Notes: generated from the sequence alone by a model not told the origin. DNA of 64,000 nt from Brevundimonas fluminis (GCF_003934285.1 NZ_RQWJ01000002.1:186001-250000), one strand, 5' to 3'; numbered from the stretch's first letter, positions 15,057 through 25,875 are shown. Translations and numbers: made by a program.

Positions 15057-15758
15057 ATGTCCGAGCCCGCCTCCCCGAACCATCCCCCGCTCCGCTCCTT
15101 CGGCCGCATCAAGTCGCGGGCGGTGAAGCCGCGGCAGGCGGCGCTGTTCGACGCCCTGCTGCCCTCGATCCGCCTGCCCGATCCCAAGGCGGGGCCGATC
15201 GATCCGGCGGCCCTCATGCCCGGCGCGGCCGAGGTCTGGCTGGAGATCGGCTTCGGCGGCGGCGAGCACATGGCGGCCCAGGCCGGGCGGCGGCCGGACG
15301 TGCTGGTCATCGGCGCCGAGCCCTTCGTCAACGGCGTGGCCTCTGCCCTGCGCCACGTCGACGAGGGCGGGCTGAAGAACGTCCGCCTCCATCCCGACGA
15401 CGGCCGCGACGTGGTCGCCGCCCTGCCCGGCGCCTGCATCGACCGGGTCTTCATCCTGTTCCCCGACCCCTGGCAGAAGGCGCGGCACAACAAGCGCCGC
15501 CTGCTGCAGCCGGCGTTTCTGGCCGAGCTGATGCGCGTGCTGAAGCCGGGCGGACGGCTGCGCTTCGTCACGGACTGGCAGGACTATGCCGACCAGTCGC
15601 GCGATCTGCTGGACGCGACCGATGGGCTGACGCGCGTCCCCGACGTCGGCGGCGACCCGGAGGACCGCACCGCGCCCGCCGACCACGTCGTCACGCGTTA
15701 TGAGGAGAAGAAGCTGGGCGACTGCGCGCCGGTGTTCCTGGACTACGTGCGGGGCTGA
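15057..15758 (+). CDS. trmB: tRNA (guanine-N7-)-methyltransferase, m7G46
   Basis: The 233-residue class I methyltransferase shows the SAM-binding motif LEIGFGGGEHMAAQA, then VLVIGAEPFVNGVASAL and the TrmB signature FILFPDPWQKARHNKRRLLQP, with catalytic Asp in the PDPW block. FVTDWQDYADQSRDLL follows later. The enzyme methylates G46 in the variable loop of tRNAs. Its end overlaps the convergent bioY gene by 16 bp. Confidence 0.96.
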   Translation: MSEPASPNHPPLRSFGRIKSRAVKPRQAALFDALLPSIRLPDPKAGPIDPAALMPGAAEVWLEIGFGGGEHMAAQAGRRPDVLVIGAEPFVNGVASALRHVDEGGLKNVRLHPDDGRDVVAALPGACIDRVFILFPDPWQKARHNKRRLLQPAFLAELMRVLKPGGRLRFVTDWQDYADQSRDLLDATDGLTRVPDVGGDPEDRTAPADHVVTRYEEKKLGDCAPVFLDYVRG

Positions 15759-16270
15759 GGCGCGACCCGCCGCCACGCCTTGAGCGCGGCGAGCACCAGC
15801 AGCGACTTCACCGCCGCCCCGATCAGGAAGGGCCGGACGCCGCCCGCCCAGGCGTCGGCGGAACCGATCTTCGTCGCCAGCCAGGCGCCGCCCATGCCGA
15901 GCAGCAGCAGGTGCAGGACGAACAGCGTCGCGGCCCCGACCGCCCACCCGTCCAGCAGGCCCCGACGCGCCGCCAGGCCGGCCAGCCCCGCCGCGATCGG
16001 AAAGGCGACGAGGTAGCCCGCCGTCGCGCCGGTGAAGGGCGCCGGGCCATGCGCGCCCTCGGACAGCACCGGCAGACCGATCGCCGCCGCCGCCAGATAG
16101 ATCGCCACGGCCGCCACGCCCCGGATCGGCCCGAGGGCGGCCCCCGCCAGCAGGACGGCGAAGCTCTGCATCGTCATCGGCACCGGGTGCATCGGCACGT
16201 CGACCTGCGCCCCCAGCGCCATCAGGGCGGCGAAGGCGAGGGCGAGAAGGGGGTGGGCGACGGCCGTCAT
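15743..16270 (-). CDS. bioY: BioY biotin transporter substrate-binding component
   Basis: The 175-residue membrane protein has about six helices and the BioY features VPMHPVPMTMQSFAVLLAGAALGPIRG, AIGLPVLSEGAHGPAPFTGATAGYLVAFPIAA and the C-terminal block ending in a basic tail. BioY is the S component of an ECF transporter and can mediate biotin uptake alone in bacteria lacking an adjacent bioMN. No bioM or bioN lies nearby. I looked for a BioR-type box (TTATNNATAA) upstream and did not see one. Confidence 0.94.
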   Translation of the reverse strand: MTAVAHPLLALAFAALMALGAQVDVPMHPVPMTMQSFAVLLAGAALGPIRGVAAVAIYLAAAAIGLPVLSEGAHGPAPFTGATAGYLVAFPIAAGLAGLAARRGLLDGWAVGAATLFVLHLLLLGMGGAWLATKIGSADAWAGGVRPFLIGAAVKSLLVLAALKAWRRVAPQPRT

Positions 16271-16327
16271 CGCGCCTGCTGACCATTCCCCGACGGACGG
16301 GGCAAGCCGGGCCGTCGACGATTGGGG

Positions 16328-16356
16328 CTGACAAGGCGCGTCGGCGCGTCTATATG
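16328..16356 (+). promoter_or_regulatory. Candidate promoter of the rimP-nusA-infB operon
   Basis: CTGACA (16328-16333) and TATATG (16351-16356) are separated by exactly 17 nt, a good sigma70-type pair about 60 nt ahead of the leader hairpin. Confidence 0.6.
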
Positions 16357-16388
16357 ACCGCTCACATCGTTGGACCGGCGGCCTGACG

Positions 16389-16431
16389 GCGCCGATCAAG
16401 CGGCGTCCGGATCGGGCGCCGCTTTTGTTTT
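16389..16431 (+). promoter_or_regulatory. rimP leader: terminator/antiterminator-like attenuator
   Basis: AAGCGGCG (16398-16405) pairs with CGCCGCTT (16417-16424) and is followed by TTTTGTTTT, a full intrinsic-terminator shape ending just before rimP. A competing helix, GGCGCCGATC (16389-16398) with GATCGGGCGCC (16410-16420, one bulged G), would use the same 3' bases. A structured rimP leader is a known alphaproteobacterial RNA family in Rfam; assignment to it is from position and shape only. Confidence 0.7.
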
Positions 16432-16445
16432 GGATCGCGCCCGCC

Positions 16446-16979
16446 TTGAAGGCCAAGACCGCCGAAGATCGCCAGCTGCTGGAGCTGATCGAGCCCGTCG
16501 CCGAGACGCTGGGTCTGGCGATCGTGCGCGTGCGGCTGATGGGAGGGACCCAGCGTCGCCGCCTGCAGATCATGGCCGAACGCCCGTCCGACCACGACAT
16601 CTCCGTCGAGGAATGCGCCCGGCTGAGCCGCGCGGTGTCGGAGGTGTTCGACGCCGCCGATCCGATCGCCGGCGAGTATCTGCTGGAGGTCTCGTCGCCC
16701 GGCGTCGACCGTCCGCTGACGCGGCTGGAGGACTTCGACACGTTCGAAGGCTACGAGGCCCGTCTGGAGACCGACCGCATGGTCGAGGGCCGCAAGCGCT
16801 TCAAGGGCGTGCTGGCCGGGATCGAGGACGACAACGTCCTGATCGACCTGGAGGGCGAGGAAGACACCGCCCTTCTGCCCTTCGCCTGGCTGGCCGACGC
16901 CAAGCTGGTGCTGAACGATCAACTGATGAAGGCGGGGGCCGAAAAGCGCGCCGCCCGCACTGAAACCGAAGAAGACTGA
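16446..16979 (+). CDS. rimP: Ribosome maturation factor RimP
   Basis: The 177-residue protein has the RimP N-domain ([70 protein letters not shown]) and C-terminal SH3-like domain ([37 protein letters not shown]). RimP assists 30S assembly. It is first in the operon, 13 bp before nusA. Start choice: TTG at 16446 gives [12 protein letters not shown], as in relatives; TTG at 16425 would add seven residues and lie inside the leader T tract. Confidence 0.93.
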   Translation: MKAKTAEDRQLLELIEPVAETLGLAIVRVRLMGGTQRRRLQIMAERPSDHDISVEECARLSRAVSEVFDAADPIAGEYLLEVSSPGVDRPLTRLEDFDTFEGYEARLETDRMVEGRKRFKGVLAGIEDDNVLIDLEGEEDTALLPFAWLADAKLVLNDQLMKAGAEKRAARTETEED

Positions 16980-16992
16980 GGACTTTACGCAT

Positions 16993-18717
16993 ATGGCAGT
17001 CGGCGTTTCCGCGAACCGTCTCGAACTTCTCCAGATCGCCGACGCGGTCGCGCGCGAGAAGAACATCGACCGCGAGATCGTCATCGAGGCGATCGAGGAG
17101 GCCGTGCAGAAGGGCGCCAAGTCCCGCTACGGCGCGCATCACGACATCCGCGCCAGGATGGACCCCAAGACCGGCGAGATGGCCCTGACCCGTCACGTGA
17201 CCATCGTCGAGGACGACTGGCAGCCGGAAGACGAGCTGGAAGAGTTCAACGACAGCGCCATGGTGCGCCTGAAGGACGCGTCGAAGCGCGACCCCGAGGC
17301 CTTCGTCGGCAAGGAGTACGTCGAGGACCTGCCCCCGTTCGAGTTCGGCCGCGTCCAGACCCAGATGGCCCGCCAGGTCGTGATGGGGAAGGTCCGCGAC
17401 GCCGAGCGCGCCAACCAGTACGAAGAGTTCAAGGACCGCGTGGGCGAGATCGTCAACGGCACGGTCAAGCGCGTCGAATACGGCAACACCATCGTCGACC
17501 TGGGCCGCGGCGAGGGCATCATGCGCCGCAACGACTCGATCCCGCGCGAGGTGTTCAACATCGGCGACCGGATCCGCACCTACATCTACGACGTCCGGCC
17601 CGAGGCGAAGGGGCCGCAGGTCATGCTGAGCCGCGCCCACCCCGGCTTCATGGCCAAGCTGTTCGCCCAGGAAGTGCCCGAGGTCTATGACGGCGTGATC
17701 GAGATCCGCGCCGCCGCCCGCGACGCCGGCTCGCGCGCCAAGATGGCGGTGCTGTCGAACGACAGTTCGATCGATCCGGTCGGCGCCTGCGTCGGCATGC
17801 GCGGCTCGCGGGTTCAGGCGGTGGTCGCCGAGCTGCAGGGCGAGAAGATCGACATCATCCAGTGGAACAACGACGAGCCGACCTTCATCGTGAACGCCCT
17901 GGCCCCGGCCGAGGTGTCGAAGGTGGTGCTGGACGAGGAGGCCGACCGCGTCGAGGTGGTGGTGCCCGACGAGCAGCTGTCGCTGGCCATCGGCCGCCGC
18001 GGCCAGAACGTCCGCCTCGCCTCGCAGCTGACGGGCTGGCAGATCGACATCATCACCGAGTCGCAGGACAGCGAGCGTCGCCAGCGCGAGTTCGCCGAAC
18101 GCACCCAGCTGTTCCAGGAAGCCCTGGACGTCGACGAGGTGATCGCCCAGCTGCTGGTCACCGAAGGCTTCGCCACGGTCGAGGACCTGGCTTACGTCGA
18201 GCCGTACGAGATCTCGGACATCGAGGGCTTCGACGAGGAGACCGCCGAGGAGCTGCAGGCCCGCGCCCGCGACTGGCTGGACAAGCTGGCCGCCGAGCAG
18301 GACGCGAAGCGCAAGGAGCTGGGCGTCGAGGACGGCGTGCTCGAAGTGCCGGGCGTGACCCTGCCGATCGCGGTGGCGCTGGGCGAGGGCGGCGTGAAGA
18401 CCGTCGAGGATCTGGCCGACCTGGCCACCGACGAGATTCGCGGCGGCCACGAGATGAAGAACGGCGAGCGGGTGAAGGTCCCGGGCGTGCTGGAGGCCTT
18501 CAACCTGGCGCAGGAAGACGCCGAGATGCTGATCCTGCAAGCCCGCGTCGCCGCCGGCTGGATCGACGCCTCGGAGCTGCCGCAGCCCGAGCCGGAATAC
18601 GAGGAAGAGTACGCCGAGGGCGAATACGACCCCGACGTGGTCTTCGGCGGCGGCGACGCCGAAGCGGGCGAAGCGGAGGCCCCGGAAGGGGCCGACGACC
18701 AGCCCCAAGACGCGTGA
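16993..18717 (+). CDS. nusA: Transcription termination/antitermination factor NusA
   Basis: The 574-residue protein has the NusA N-terminal RNA-polymerase-binding domain ([37 protein letters not shown]), an S1 domain (about 135-205, [19 protein letters not shown]), two KH domains ([26 protein letters not shown] and [20 protein letters not shown]) and two C-terminal helix-hairpin-helix repeats as in other proteobacteria. An acidic tail ends the protein. It modulates pausing, termination and rRNA antitermination. The start at 16993 has GAGGAC upstream. Confidence 0.97.
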   Translation: MAVGVSANRLELLQIADAVAREKNIDREIVIEAIEEAVQKGAKSRYGAHHDIRARMDPKTGEMALTRHVTIVEDDWQPEDELEEFNDSAMVRLKDASKRDPEAFVGKEYVEDLPPFEFGRVQTQMARQVVMGKVRDAERANQYEEFKDRVGEIVNGTVKRVEYGNTIVDLGRGEGIMRRNDSIPREVFNIGDRIRTYIYDVRPEAKGPQVMLSRAHPGFMAKLFAQEVPEVYDGVIEIRAAARDAGSRAKMAVLSNDSSIDPVGACVGMRGSRVQAVVAELQGEKIDIIQWNNDEPTFIVNALAPAEVSKVVLDEEADRVEVVVPDEQLSLAIGRRGQNVRLASQLTGWQIDIITESQDSERRQREFAERTQLFQEALDVDEVIAQLLVTEGFATVEDLAYVEPYEISDIEGFDEETAEELQARARDWLDKLAAEQDAKRKELGVEDGVLEVPGVTLPIAVALGEGGVKTVEDLADLATDEIRGGHEMKNGERVKVPGVLEAFNLAQEDAEMLILQARVAAGWIDASELPQPEPEYEEEYAEGEYDPDVVFGGGDAEAGEAEAPEGADDQPQDA

Positions 18718-18735
18718 TGGAGGCCCGGACCGTCC

Positions 18736-19404
18736 ATGGGGCTGCGCGACGCCACGGCAGATAGGGAACGCCGCGACCTGGTCACCCGCCAGGTCATGGA
18801 CGAATCTCGTCTGATCCGCTTCGTCGCCGCCCCGGACGGTTCGGTCGCCCCTGATCTGGCGCGGAAGCTGCCCGGCCGCGGCCTGTGGGTGGAGGCCACC
18901 CGCGACGCCGTCGCCCAGGCCGCGTCGAAGAACCTGTTCGCCAAGGCGGCCAGGGCGCCGCTGAAGCCCGCCGCCGACCTGGCGGAGACGGTCGAGACCC
19001 TGTTGTTCCGCCGCTGTCTGGATCAGCTGGGGCTTGCCCGTCGCGAGGGCGTGCTTATCTCCGGCTTCGAGAAGGCGGCCGCCGCGATCCGATCGGGCAG
19101 GGCCGCCTGGCTGGTCGAGGCGGCGGACGGGTCCGCCGACGGCCGAGGCAAGCTTCTGGCGCTGGCGCGTCACCAGACGCCGCCGCCCAAGGTCTGCGGG
19201 CTTTTCACCGCCGACGATTTGGGTTTGGCCCTGGGGCTGGAAAATGCGATACACGCCGTCCTGCTTGAGGGCGGGCGGGCCGATCGCTGGACCACCGAGG
19301 TCGAACGACTGGCGGGATTTCGACCGTTGACGCCCCCCTCGTGGCGGGGCGACGCGGCTGAGGACCCGGATGGATTTTCAGACGGGCGGGGTTTCGCTCC
19401 CTAA
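18736..19404 (+). CDS. YlxR (DUF448) domain plus L7Ae-like RNA-binding protein
   Basis: The 222-residue protein combines an N-terminal YlxR-type fold ([25 protein letters not shown], then [27 protein letters not shown]) with a ribosomal L7Ae/L30e-like domain ([40 protein letters not shown]). This is the usual alphaproteobacterial composition between nusA and infB. The canonical YlxR R-R-C-[IV]-x-[TS]-G is RRDLVTR here, so the Cys and Gly are replaced. RNA binding is expected; the precise role is not known. GGAGG lies 12 nt before the ATG at 18736, which is long. Confidence 0.88.
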   Translation: MGLRDATADRERRDLVTRQVMDESRLIRFVAAPDGSVAPDLARKLPGRGLWVEATRDAVAQAASKNLFAKAARAPLKPAADLAETVETLLFRRCLDQLGLARREGVLISGFEKAAAAIRSGRAAWLVEAADGSADGRGKLLALARHQTPPPKVCGLFTADDLGLALGLENAIHAVLLEGGRADRWTTEVERLAGFRPLTPPSWRGDAAEDPDGFSDGRGFAP

Positions 19405-19479
19405 CGGGGCGGGGCGCCGCACGGCTTTTTGTGTTTGAGGACGACGGTGGATGTCCCGCCGTCAGAATAAAGCGACCGG

Positions 19480-22461
19480 ATGACCGACGAGAACGACAAG
19501 ACCAACGACGGCAAGACGACCCCGACCCCTTCGGCGACGGGGCCGCGCGCGCCGCTGAGCCTGAGGCCGCGCCAGGCGGGGGCGGTTTCGGCCGGCACCG
19601 TGAAGCAGAGCTTCAGCCACGGCCGCTCCAAGACCGTGGTGGTCGAGACCAAGCGGCGCGTCGGCGCACCTCCGGGCGGCGGTCACCAGCGCCCGCAGGG
19701 CTTCGACGTCGCGCGTCCGCGCACCGAGGCCCCGGCCGCGCCGGCCTCGCGTCCGGCCGCGCCCGCCGACGCCGGCGGCCTGTCGCAGTCCGAGCAGGAG
19801 GCGCGCCGCCGCGCCATCGAACTGGCCACCCGCCAGCAGGCCGAGCGCGAGCGTCAGGCCGCCGAGGAGCGCGCCCGCAAGGACGCCGCCCAGAAGGAAC
19901 AGGCCGCGCGCGCCGCCGAAGCCGCCCAGGCGGCCCAGGCCGAAGCCGCCGCGGCCCGCGCCGCCGCCGAGGCCGCGCGTCAGGAAGCGGCCAAGCTGGG
20001 CGCCGCCGTGCCGGCTCCGGAAGCCGTCAAGGCGAAGCCCGCGCCCGCGCCCGCTCCGGTCGCCGAAACGCCCGTCGAGGCCCCGGCGCCCGCACCGCGG
20101 CCGGCCGCTCCGGCCCGTCCCGCCGTCAATTTCGGCCAGCGCGCGCCCAAGCCGGGCAACCCCGGCCGCGCCCCAGTCGAGCGTCCCGCCTTCGGCGGCC
20201 GTTCGGCCCGCGAGCAGGCCATGGGCGGCGGCGAGCGCAGCTATTCGCCGCGCCCCGGCGGAACGACCGGCGCCGGTCCGGCCGGTCGCGCCCGCACGCC
20301 GGGCGAGCCCGTCCGCTATTCCGCCGTCGCGCCCAAGCCCGCCCCCGGCGCGCGCGGCCCCGGCGGCCCGCGCACGGGTCCGGCCGGCCCCCGCGGCGCC
20401 GCGCCCCCGGCCCAGCCCGAGGTCGCCCGTCCCGTCCGCGCCGGCTTCGGGGCTCCCCGACCCGCCGGCGGAGGCCGCGACGACGACCGGGATCGCCGTT
20501 TCTCGGAGTCCGGGCCCGGCAAGGCCGTCAGCCGCACCCGCGGCGAGCCCAAGCGCCGCGAAGGCCGCCTGACCATCCAGGCCGTGGCCGGAGGAGACGA
20601 GGACGCCGCCGAGCGCATGCGCTCGCTGGCCTCGGTCCGCCGCGCCCGCGAACGCGAGAAGGAAAAGCGCAAGGGCGGCTCGACCGACGCGCCCAACCGT
20701 CCGCGCGAAGTGATCATCCCCGACACCATCACGGTCGGCGAGCTGGCCAACCGCATGGCCATCCGCGGCGCCGACGTCGTCAAGTTCCTGATGCGTCAGG
20801 GCCTGATGATGAAGATCAACGACGTCATCGATTCCGACACCGCCGAACTGGTGGCCGAGGAATACGGCATGGCCGTCAAGCGGGTGTCGGAGTCGGACAT
20901 CGAGACGGGCTTCCTGTCCGAGGCCGACGACGCCGACGCGACGGAGACCCGCGCCCCGGTCGTGGCCATCATGGGCCACGTCGACCACGGCAAGACGTCG
21001 CTGCTGGACGCGCTGCGCACCACGGACGTGGCGGGCGGCGAGGCCGGCGGCATCACCCAGCACATCGGCGCCTACCAGGTGCGTCTGGGCGACGGCCAGC
21101 GGATCACCTTCCTGGACACGCCGGGCCACGCGGCGTTCAGCGCCATGCGCGCCCGCGGCGCCAACGTGACCGACATCGTGGTTCTGGTGGTGGCCGCCGA
21201 CGACGGCGTCATGCCGCAGACCATCGAGGCCATCCAGCACGCCAAAGCGGCCAACGCGCCGCTGATCGTGGCGGTCAACAAGATCGACAAGCCGGACGCC
21301 AACTCGCAGAAGGTCGTCAACGAGCTGCTGCAGTACGAGGTCATCGCCGAGAGCCTGGGCGGCGACACCCAGATCATCGAGGTCTCCGCCAAGGAGAAGA
21401 CCAATCTCAACGGTCTTACCGACGCCATTCTGGTGCAGGCCGAGATCATGGATCTGCGCGCCAACCCCGACCGCTCGGCCGAGGGCGTGGTCATCGAGGC
21501 CAAGCTGGACAAGGGCCGCGGCCCGGTCGCGACCGTTCTGGTCAAGCGCGGCACGCTGAAGCGCGGCGACATCGTCGTGGCCGGCTCGGCCTGGGGCAAG
21601 GTCCGCGCCCTGCTGGACGAACGCAACGCCCAGCTGACCAGCGCCGGCCCCTCGGTCCCGGTCGAAATCCTGGGTCTGGACGAGGCTCCGTCGCCCGGCG
21701 ACGTCTTCGCCACCGTCGAGAGCGAGGCCCGCGCCCGCGAACTGACCGAGTTCCGCGCGCGCCAGAAGCGTCAGAAGGCCGCCGGCACGGGCGCCTCCGG
21801 CGCCTCCCTGGCCGACATGATGGCCAAGCTGGGCTCGAAGAAGATTTCGGAGCTGCCGGTCGTCATCAAGTCGGACGTCCAGGGCTCGGGCGAGGCCATC
21901 GCCGCCTCGCTGGAGAAGATGGGCAACGAGGAGGTCCGCGCCCGCATCGTCATGCAGGGCGCCGGCGGCATCACCGAGAGCGACGTCAACCTGGCCAAGT
22001 CCGCCGGGGCGCCGATCCTCGGCTTCAACGTCCGCGCCTCGAAACAGGCCCGTGACCTGGCCGAGCGCGAGGGCGTGGAGATCCGCTACTATTCGATCAT
22101 CTACGACCTGCTGGACGACATGAAGGGCGTCCTCTCGGGCATGCTGGCGCCGATCCAGCGCGAGACCTTCCTGGGCAACGCCCAGGTTCTTCAGGTCTTC
22201 GACATCTCCAAGATCGGCAAGATCGCCGGCTGCCGGGTCACCGAGGGCGTGGTCCGCAAGGGCGCCAAGGTCCGCATCGTCCGCGACGACGTCGTGGTGC
22301 TGGAACTGGGCACGCTGCAGACGCTCAAGCGCTTCAAGGACGAGGTCAACGAGGTGCCGTCGGGCCAGGAGTGCGGCATGCACTTCCAGGGCTTCACCGA
22401 CATCAAGGAAGGCGACTACATCGAGTGCTTCACGGTCGAAGAGATCAAGCGGTCTCTTTGA
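19480..22461 (+). CDS. infB: Translation initiation factor IF-2
   Basis: The 993-residue GTPase has the IF2 associated N-terminal segment ([34 protein letters not shown]). A very long Ala/Arg/Pro/Gly-rich low-complexity region (about 60-400) follows, then IF2_N ([25 protein letters not shown]) and the G domain. The G domain shows G1 GHVDHGKT at 499-506, [14 protein letters not shown] and SAKEKTNL. Domains II, III and C2, which bind fMet-tRNA, complete it. Disordered N-terminal extensions of this kind are normal in alphaproteobacteria. The ribosome-binding site before the ATG is weak. A copy of the dispersed palindrome starts 6 nt after the stop. Confidence 0.97.
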   Translation: MTDENDKTNDGKTTPTPSATGPRAPLSLRPRQAGAVSAGTVKQSFSHGRSKTVVVETKRRVGAPPGGGHQRPQGFDVARPRTEAPAAPASRPAAPADAGGLSQSEQEARRRAIELATRQQAERERQAAEERARKDAAQKEQAARAAEAAQAAQAEAAAARAAAEAARQEAAKLGAAVPAPEAVKAKPAPAPAPVAETPVEAPAPAPRPAAPARPAVNFGQRAPKPGNPGRAPVERPAFGGRSAREQAMGGGERSYSPRPGGTTGAGPAGRARTPGEPVRYSAVAPKPAPGARGPGGPRTGPAGPRGAAPPAQPEVARPVRAGFGAPRPAGGGRDDDRDRRFSESGPGKAVSRTRGEPKRREGRLTIQAVAGGDEDAAERMRSLASVRRAREREKEKRKGGSTDAPNRPREVIIPDTITVGELANRMAIRGADVVKFLMRQGLMMKINDVIDSDTAELVAEEYGMAVKRVSESDIETGFLSEADDADATETRAPVVAIMGHVDHGKTSLLDALRTTDVAGGEAGGITQHIGAYQVRLGDGQRITFLDTPGHAAFSAMRARGANVTDIVVLVVAADDGVMPQTIEAIQHAKAANAPLIVAVNKIDKPDANSQKVVNELLQYEVIAESLGGDTQIIEVSAKEKTNLNGLTDAILVQAEIMDLRANPDRSAEGVVIEAKLDKGRGPVATVLVKRGTLKRGDIVVAGSAWGKVRALLDERNAQLTSAGPSVPVEILGLDEAPSPGDVFATVESEARARELTEFRARQKRQKAAGTGASGASLADMMAKLGSKKISELPVVIKSDVQGSGEAIAASLEKMGNEEVRARIVMQGAGGITESDVNLAKSAGAPILGFNVRASKQARDLAEREGVEIRYYSIIYDLLDDMKGVLSGMLAPIQRETFLGNAQVLQVFDISKIGKIAGCRVTEGVVRKGAKVRIVRDDVVVLELGTLQTLKRFKDEVNEVPSGQECGMHFQGFTDIKEGDYIECFTVEEIKRSL

Positions 22462-22466
22462 CGTAA

Positions 22467-22506
22467 GCGCTACCGCTCGACGCGCGGCGTCTCGCTGCTT
22501 GAGCGC
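22467..22506 (+). repeat. Dispersed palindrome, copy A
   Basis: A copy of the roughly 40-bp element shared with 32731, 40358, 59197 and 59989. Outer stem GCGC/GCGC replaces the CCCC/GGGG of other copies, and the inner hairpin is GACGC-gcg-GCGTC. Both stem arms have changed together, so pairing is kept. It lies 6 nt after the infB stop. Confidence 0.85.
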
Positions 22507-22583
22507 GGTGCGGATGTCGGGAAAACCTGCGGCGGGATCGGGTCAGCCCCGGTTCCGCCGCAGTCGTTTCGGAGGAAGGGCGC

Positions 22584-23078
22584 ATGAAGAAGGCGATCGT
22601 CGCATTCCTGGCTGTGATCCTCGCGGCGACGCCGGCCCTGGCCGACGTGCGTCTGTGGTCCTATGACGCCGCCGACCGCGTCACCCGCGCCCTGACGCAG
22701 GGCCTGACCTTCGAGGTCCGCCGGGGTCTGTTCGGGGCCGTGTCGGTGCTCAAGATCCACGCCACCACCAGCCGGGGCTCGGCGGAGGTCAAGTGGGGCG
22801 GTCCGGCCGAGACCCTCTCGGTCCTGCCCGCCGGCGCGCGCGAGCGGGACGTCTACCAGATCGTTCCGGAAGGCGAGGGTCGCGGCCTGGTGCGCGCCCT
22901 GTGTCCCTCGGCCGACGCGGCCTGGCTGGTCATGGGCCGGGTCCGGGCGGGGCGGCCGCTGACCATGCACGCGGTGGGCCTCTGGGCCGACGGCCGCTAT
23001 CGTCACTGCGTCCAGCTGAACTACGCCTTCCGCGGCGACTGGACCGCGCCCGAGCCCGGCCGCCCGGTGATCGACTAG
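22584..23078 (+). CDS. Exported protein of unknown function
   Basis: The 164-residue product starts with a clear signal peptide (MKKAIVAFLAVILAATPALADV) preceded by the strong site GGAGGAAGG. The mature part is beta-rich (VRLWSYDAADRVTRALTQGLTFEVRRGLFG) with two Cys residues (ALCPSAD and RHCVQLN) that may form a disulfide. I recognise no family. It sits between infB and rbfA and is followed by two further uncharacterised genes, an arrangement not expected inside this translation operon. Confidence 0.75.
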   Translation: MKKAIVAFLAVILAATPALADVRLWSYDAADRVTRALTQGLTFEVRRGLFGAVSVLKIHATTSRGSAEVKWGGPAETLSVLPAGARERDVYQIVPEGEGRGLVRALCPSADAAWLVMGRVRAGRPLTMHAVGLWADGRYRHCVQLNYAFRGDWTAPEPGRPVID

Positions 23079-23160
23079 GTTTCGCGCGGAACGCGACGGA
23101 CCTATCGCGGTTCGCCCCGGACCCCTAACCTGGACCCATGCGCGAGCCGGGCCCGTCGAC

Positions 23161-23730
23161 ATGTTGAAGAAGCTGGCGGCCCTCCTCGGCGTGCTGTGCC
23201 TCGTCCTGCTCGTCATGGCATTCGACGAGGGTCAGGTGAAGCGCGGCGTCGACGTGATGCGCACGAAGATCGAGCCGGCCGTCGAGCGCCTGCGCGACCG
23301 GGCGCCGATCCTGCGTCCCGCGTCCAGCCCGCCCGCCGTCGCGCCCGGAAGCCGCGCGATCGTCGGCGCGTTCGCCGCCCCGGCCGGCGCCCCCGGCGGC
23401 GACCTGGACGTAGACGGCGCCGTGCTGAGGTTCGAGGGCGCGCCCGCCCTGCGCACCCGCCCCCACCGCATCGCCTTCGGCCGGGAGCCGGTCGTGCGCG
23501 GCATGGGCCGGGCCGCCGACCGGCAGATCGAGCTGCGCGAGATCGTGCCGCCGGACGCGCGCACGCCGGTCGCGGCCTCGCCCCTGTGCGACGGCGGCAA
23601 GCCGGGGTGGCTGGCCGTCGTCCGCGAAGGCGGGACGCTTCATCTCCAGATCTGGGCCGCCGGTCCGGTGCCGGACGCCCCCGGGGCGGTGGTCTGCGGC
23701 CGGTTCGCCTATAGGGGCGTCGGGCGGTGA
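23161..23730 (+). CDS. Membrane-anchored protein of unknown function
   Basis: The 189-residue protein has one N-terminal hydrophobic segment ([21 protein letters not shown]), a charged helical stretch ([28 protein letters not shown]), and a periplasmic-looking Pro/Ala/Gly-rich and beta-rich remainder. Two Cys residues (PLCDGG, VVCGRF) could pair. No family recognised. Its stop codon overlaps the GTG start of the DUF2459 gene (GTGA), so the two are likely translated together. Confidence 0.7.
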   Translation: MLKKLAALLGVLCLVLLVMAFDEGQVKRGVDVMRTKIEPAVERLRDRAPILRPASSPPAVAPGSRAIVGAFAAPAGAPGGDLDVDGAVLRFEGAPALRTRPHRIAFGREPVVRGMGRAADRQIELREIVPPDARTPVAASPLCDGGKPGWLAVVREGGTLHLQIWAAGPVPDAPGAVVCGRFAYRGVGR

Positions 23731-24416
23731 GAGGCGTCCTCGTCGCGGCCCTGTCGGGACTGATGGCGGCGCTGTGGACCTGGACCCTGCCGGGCGATCC
23801 GGCCCTGCGGACCGACGCGGACGGCGTGCCGGTGCTGGTCCTCGACAACGGCTTCCACACCGACCTGGCCCTCCCTCGCGCGGCGCTCGAGGCACGCCCG
23901 GGGCCTCTGGCCGGGGCGGTGAGCTCGCTGGGGCCGGGGGAGTGGATTCTGGTCGGCTGGGGCGACGCCGTCTTCTACGTCGACCAGCGCCCGATCGAGA
24001 GCCGCCTGCCGGACGGGGCGCGGGCCTTCTTCCGGCCGGGCAATCCGTCCGTGCTGATGCTCGACCCCCACGCCGGCGACCCTTCCGCCCGCATCCCTGC
24101 TGCCCGCAAACGAACCCTGCGTCTGCCGGCGGCGGCCTTCGACCGGCTCGCCGCGCACGTCGAGGCGACGCTGGCGCCGGACCGGGGACGCGCCAGGCCG
24201 GTGACCCCTCGTCCGGGCGACGACGCGCGCTTCTTCGCGGCTCGCGGGCATTTCTGGATCCTGAACCTGTGCAACAGCTGGGCGGCCCGGACGCTGAACG
24301 CCGCCGGGCTGCCCGTCCGGCCCTTGCGGTCGGTCACGTCGGCGGAGGTGCTCGCCGCGGTCGATCGGTTCGAGCGGGCGGGGACGGAACTGGACACCCG
24401 GCCCGGCGGAGACTAG
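23727..24416 (+). CDS. DUF2459 (TIGR02117) family protein
   Basis: The 229-residue protein has an N-terminal hydrophobic segment and the DUF2459 signatures [19 protein letters not shown] (usually SNGWHTDLVLP) and [14 protein letters not shown] (GWGDxxFY). The later [22 protein letters not shown] contains the conserved NCNxW-type element, here LCNSW. Members are probably membrane-associated and have been proposed to be hydrolases; no activity is established. The GTG start overlaps the previous gene, and 63 bp separate it from rbfA. Confidence 0.85.
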   Translation: MRGVLVAALSGLMAALWTWTLPGDPALRTDADGVPVLVLDNGFHTDLALPRAALEARPGPLAGAVSSLGPGEWILVGWGDAVFYVDQRPIESRLPDGARAFFRPGNPSVLMLDPHAGDPSARIPAARKRTLRLPAAAFDRLAAHVEATLAPDRGRARPVTPRPGDDARFFAARGHFWILNLCNSWAARTLNAAGLPVRPLRSVTSAEVLAAVDRFERAGTELDTRPGGD

Positions 24417-24479
24417 ACCGCGCCCCTTCGCTTTTCAGCCGGGTCCGATCCCCGGCGGGCGACACGGAAGGAGCGCGAC

Positions 24480-24935
24480 ATGGGCCGCAAACAGCACACC
24501 CGCAACGCGTCCGGTCCCCAGGGCCCCAGCCAGCGCCAGCTGCGCGCCGGGGAACTGATCCGCCACGCCCTGGTCGAGGTGCTGCGGGAGGAGGAGATCC
24601 ACGACGAGGCGCTCGCGGGCGTGTCGATCACGGTCACCGAGGTGCGACTGAGCCCCGACCTGAAGCACGCCACCTGCTTCGTCGAACCGCTGGGCGCCGG
24701 CGTCGAGGCCGCGCCCACGGCCGGCCATGTCGGGGAGATCGTCAAGGCGCTCAACGCCCACGCCAAATTCCTGCGGGGCGTGCTTGGCAAGCACATCGAC
24801 ATGAAGTTCACGCCCGATCTGCGCTTCCGCCACGACGAGAGCTTCGACGCCGCCGGCCGCATCGACCGCCTGTTCGACGACCCCCGCGTCCGCGCCGATC
24901 TGGAACGCCACGACGACGGGGACGATCAGGCGTGA
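24480..24935 (+). CDS. rbfA: Ribosome-binding factor A
   Basis: The 151-residue KH-fold protein has the RbfA hallmarks [54 protein letters not shown], then [35 protein letters not shown]. It acts in late 30S maturation and 16S 5'-end processing. AAGGAG lies upstream of the ATG. The TGA overlaps the GTG start of truB. Confidence 0.96.
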   Translation: MGRKQHTRNASGPQGPSQRQLRAGELIRHALVEVLREEEIHDEALAGVSITVTEVRLSPDLKHATCFVEPLGAGVEAAPTAGHVGEIVKALNAHAKFLRGVLGKHIDMKFTPDLRFRHDESFDAAGRIDRLFDDPRVRADLERHDDGDDQA

Positions 24936-25864
24936 GCCGCCGCAAGCGCGGCCAGCCCGTTCACGGCTGGGTCTGTCTGGACAAGCCGCTGGGCATGGGC
25001 TCGACCCAGGCTGTGTCGGCCGTGCGCCGCCTGTTCGACGCGAACAAGGCCGGCCATGCGGGCACGCTGGATCCGTTGGCCAGCGGCATCCTGCCCATCG
25101 CCCTGGGCGAGGCGACCAAGACCGTGCCCTTCATGATGGAGGCCCGGAAGGTCTATCGCTTCGCCGTCGAATGGGGCGTCTCGACCGACAGCGTGGACCG
25201 CGAGGGCGCCGTGACCGCGCGCTCGGACCAGCGCCCGACCGTGGATCAGGTGAAGGCCGCGCTGCCGGCCTTCGTCGGCGAGATCGAGCAGACGCCCCCG
25301 GCCTTCTCCGCCATCAAGGTGGACGGACGGCGCGCCTATGACCTGGCGCGCGAGGGCGTGGAGGTGGAGCTGAAGCCGCGCCCCGTCGTCATCCATTCGG
25401 CCGAGGTCGTCGCCGCGCCCGACGCCGACCACGTCGAGATCCGGATCGAGACCGGCAAGGGCGTCTACGTCCGTTCGCTGGCGCGCGACCTGGCCGCGGC
25501 GCTGGGAGCGGAAGGTCATGTCTCGCTGCTCCGGCGCGAGCGCGTGGGGCCCTTCGACCTGGAAAACGCGGTGACGCTGGATTCTCTGGAGCAAATGGTG
25601 CATAGGGGCGCCGCCTCGGAAGGTTTGCTTCCCGTCGCGACCGCCCTGGACGACATCCCGGAGCTGGCCGTGACGGACCAGGACGCCTTCCAGCTTCGGC
25701 AGGGACGGCCGATCGTTCTGCTCCCCCGTCAGGTCGAAACGCTGAGGACCCGCCTTGCGGAGGGTTCGCGGACCGTTTCAGCCTTTCAGGACGGAACGCT
25801 CGTCGCGCTCTGCTCGATGCGGGCCGGTCGGCTCGAGCCCGACCGCGTGTTCAACCTCCAATAA
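24932..25864 (+). CDS. truB: tRNA pseudouridine(55) synthase
   Basis: The 310-residue enzyme has the N-terminal [22 protein letters not shown] and the catalytic motif [12 protein letters not shown] with Asp47. The conserved [18 protein letters not shown] and [16 protein letters not shown] blocks are also present. It makes pseudouridine 55 in the T-loop of tRNAs. A C-terminal PUA-like region of about 60 residues follows. The start GTG at 24932 overlaps rbfA; rpsO starts 11 bp after the stop. Confidence 0.96.
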   Translation: MSRRKRGQPVHGWVCLDKPLGMGSTQAVSAVRRLFDANKAGHAGTLDPLASGILPIALGEATKTVPFMMEARKVYRFAVEWGVSTDSVDREGAVTARSDQRPTVDQVKAALPAFVGEIEQTPPAFSAIKVDGRRAYDLAREGVEVELKPRPVVIHSAEVVAAPDADHVEIRIETGKGVYVRSLARDLAAALGAEGHVSLLRRERVGPFDLENAVTLDSLEQMVHRGAASEGLLPVATALDDIPELAVTDQDAFQLRQGRPIVLLPRQVETLRTRLAEGSRTVSAFQDGTLVALCSMRAGRLEPDRVFNLQ

Positions 25865-25875
25865 GGAGACACCCG

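Noticed and set aside
16271..16370. BioR box (TTATNNATAA) upstream of bioY
   Set aside because: No match found on reading the interval; TATATGAC belongs to the rimP promoter on the other strand.
19462..22383. 973-codon minus-strand frame opposite infB
   Set aside because: Shadow of infB; composition mirrors the IF-2 low-complexity region.
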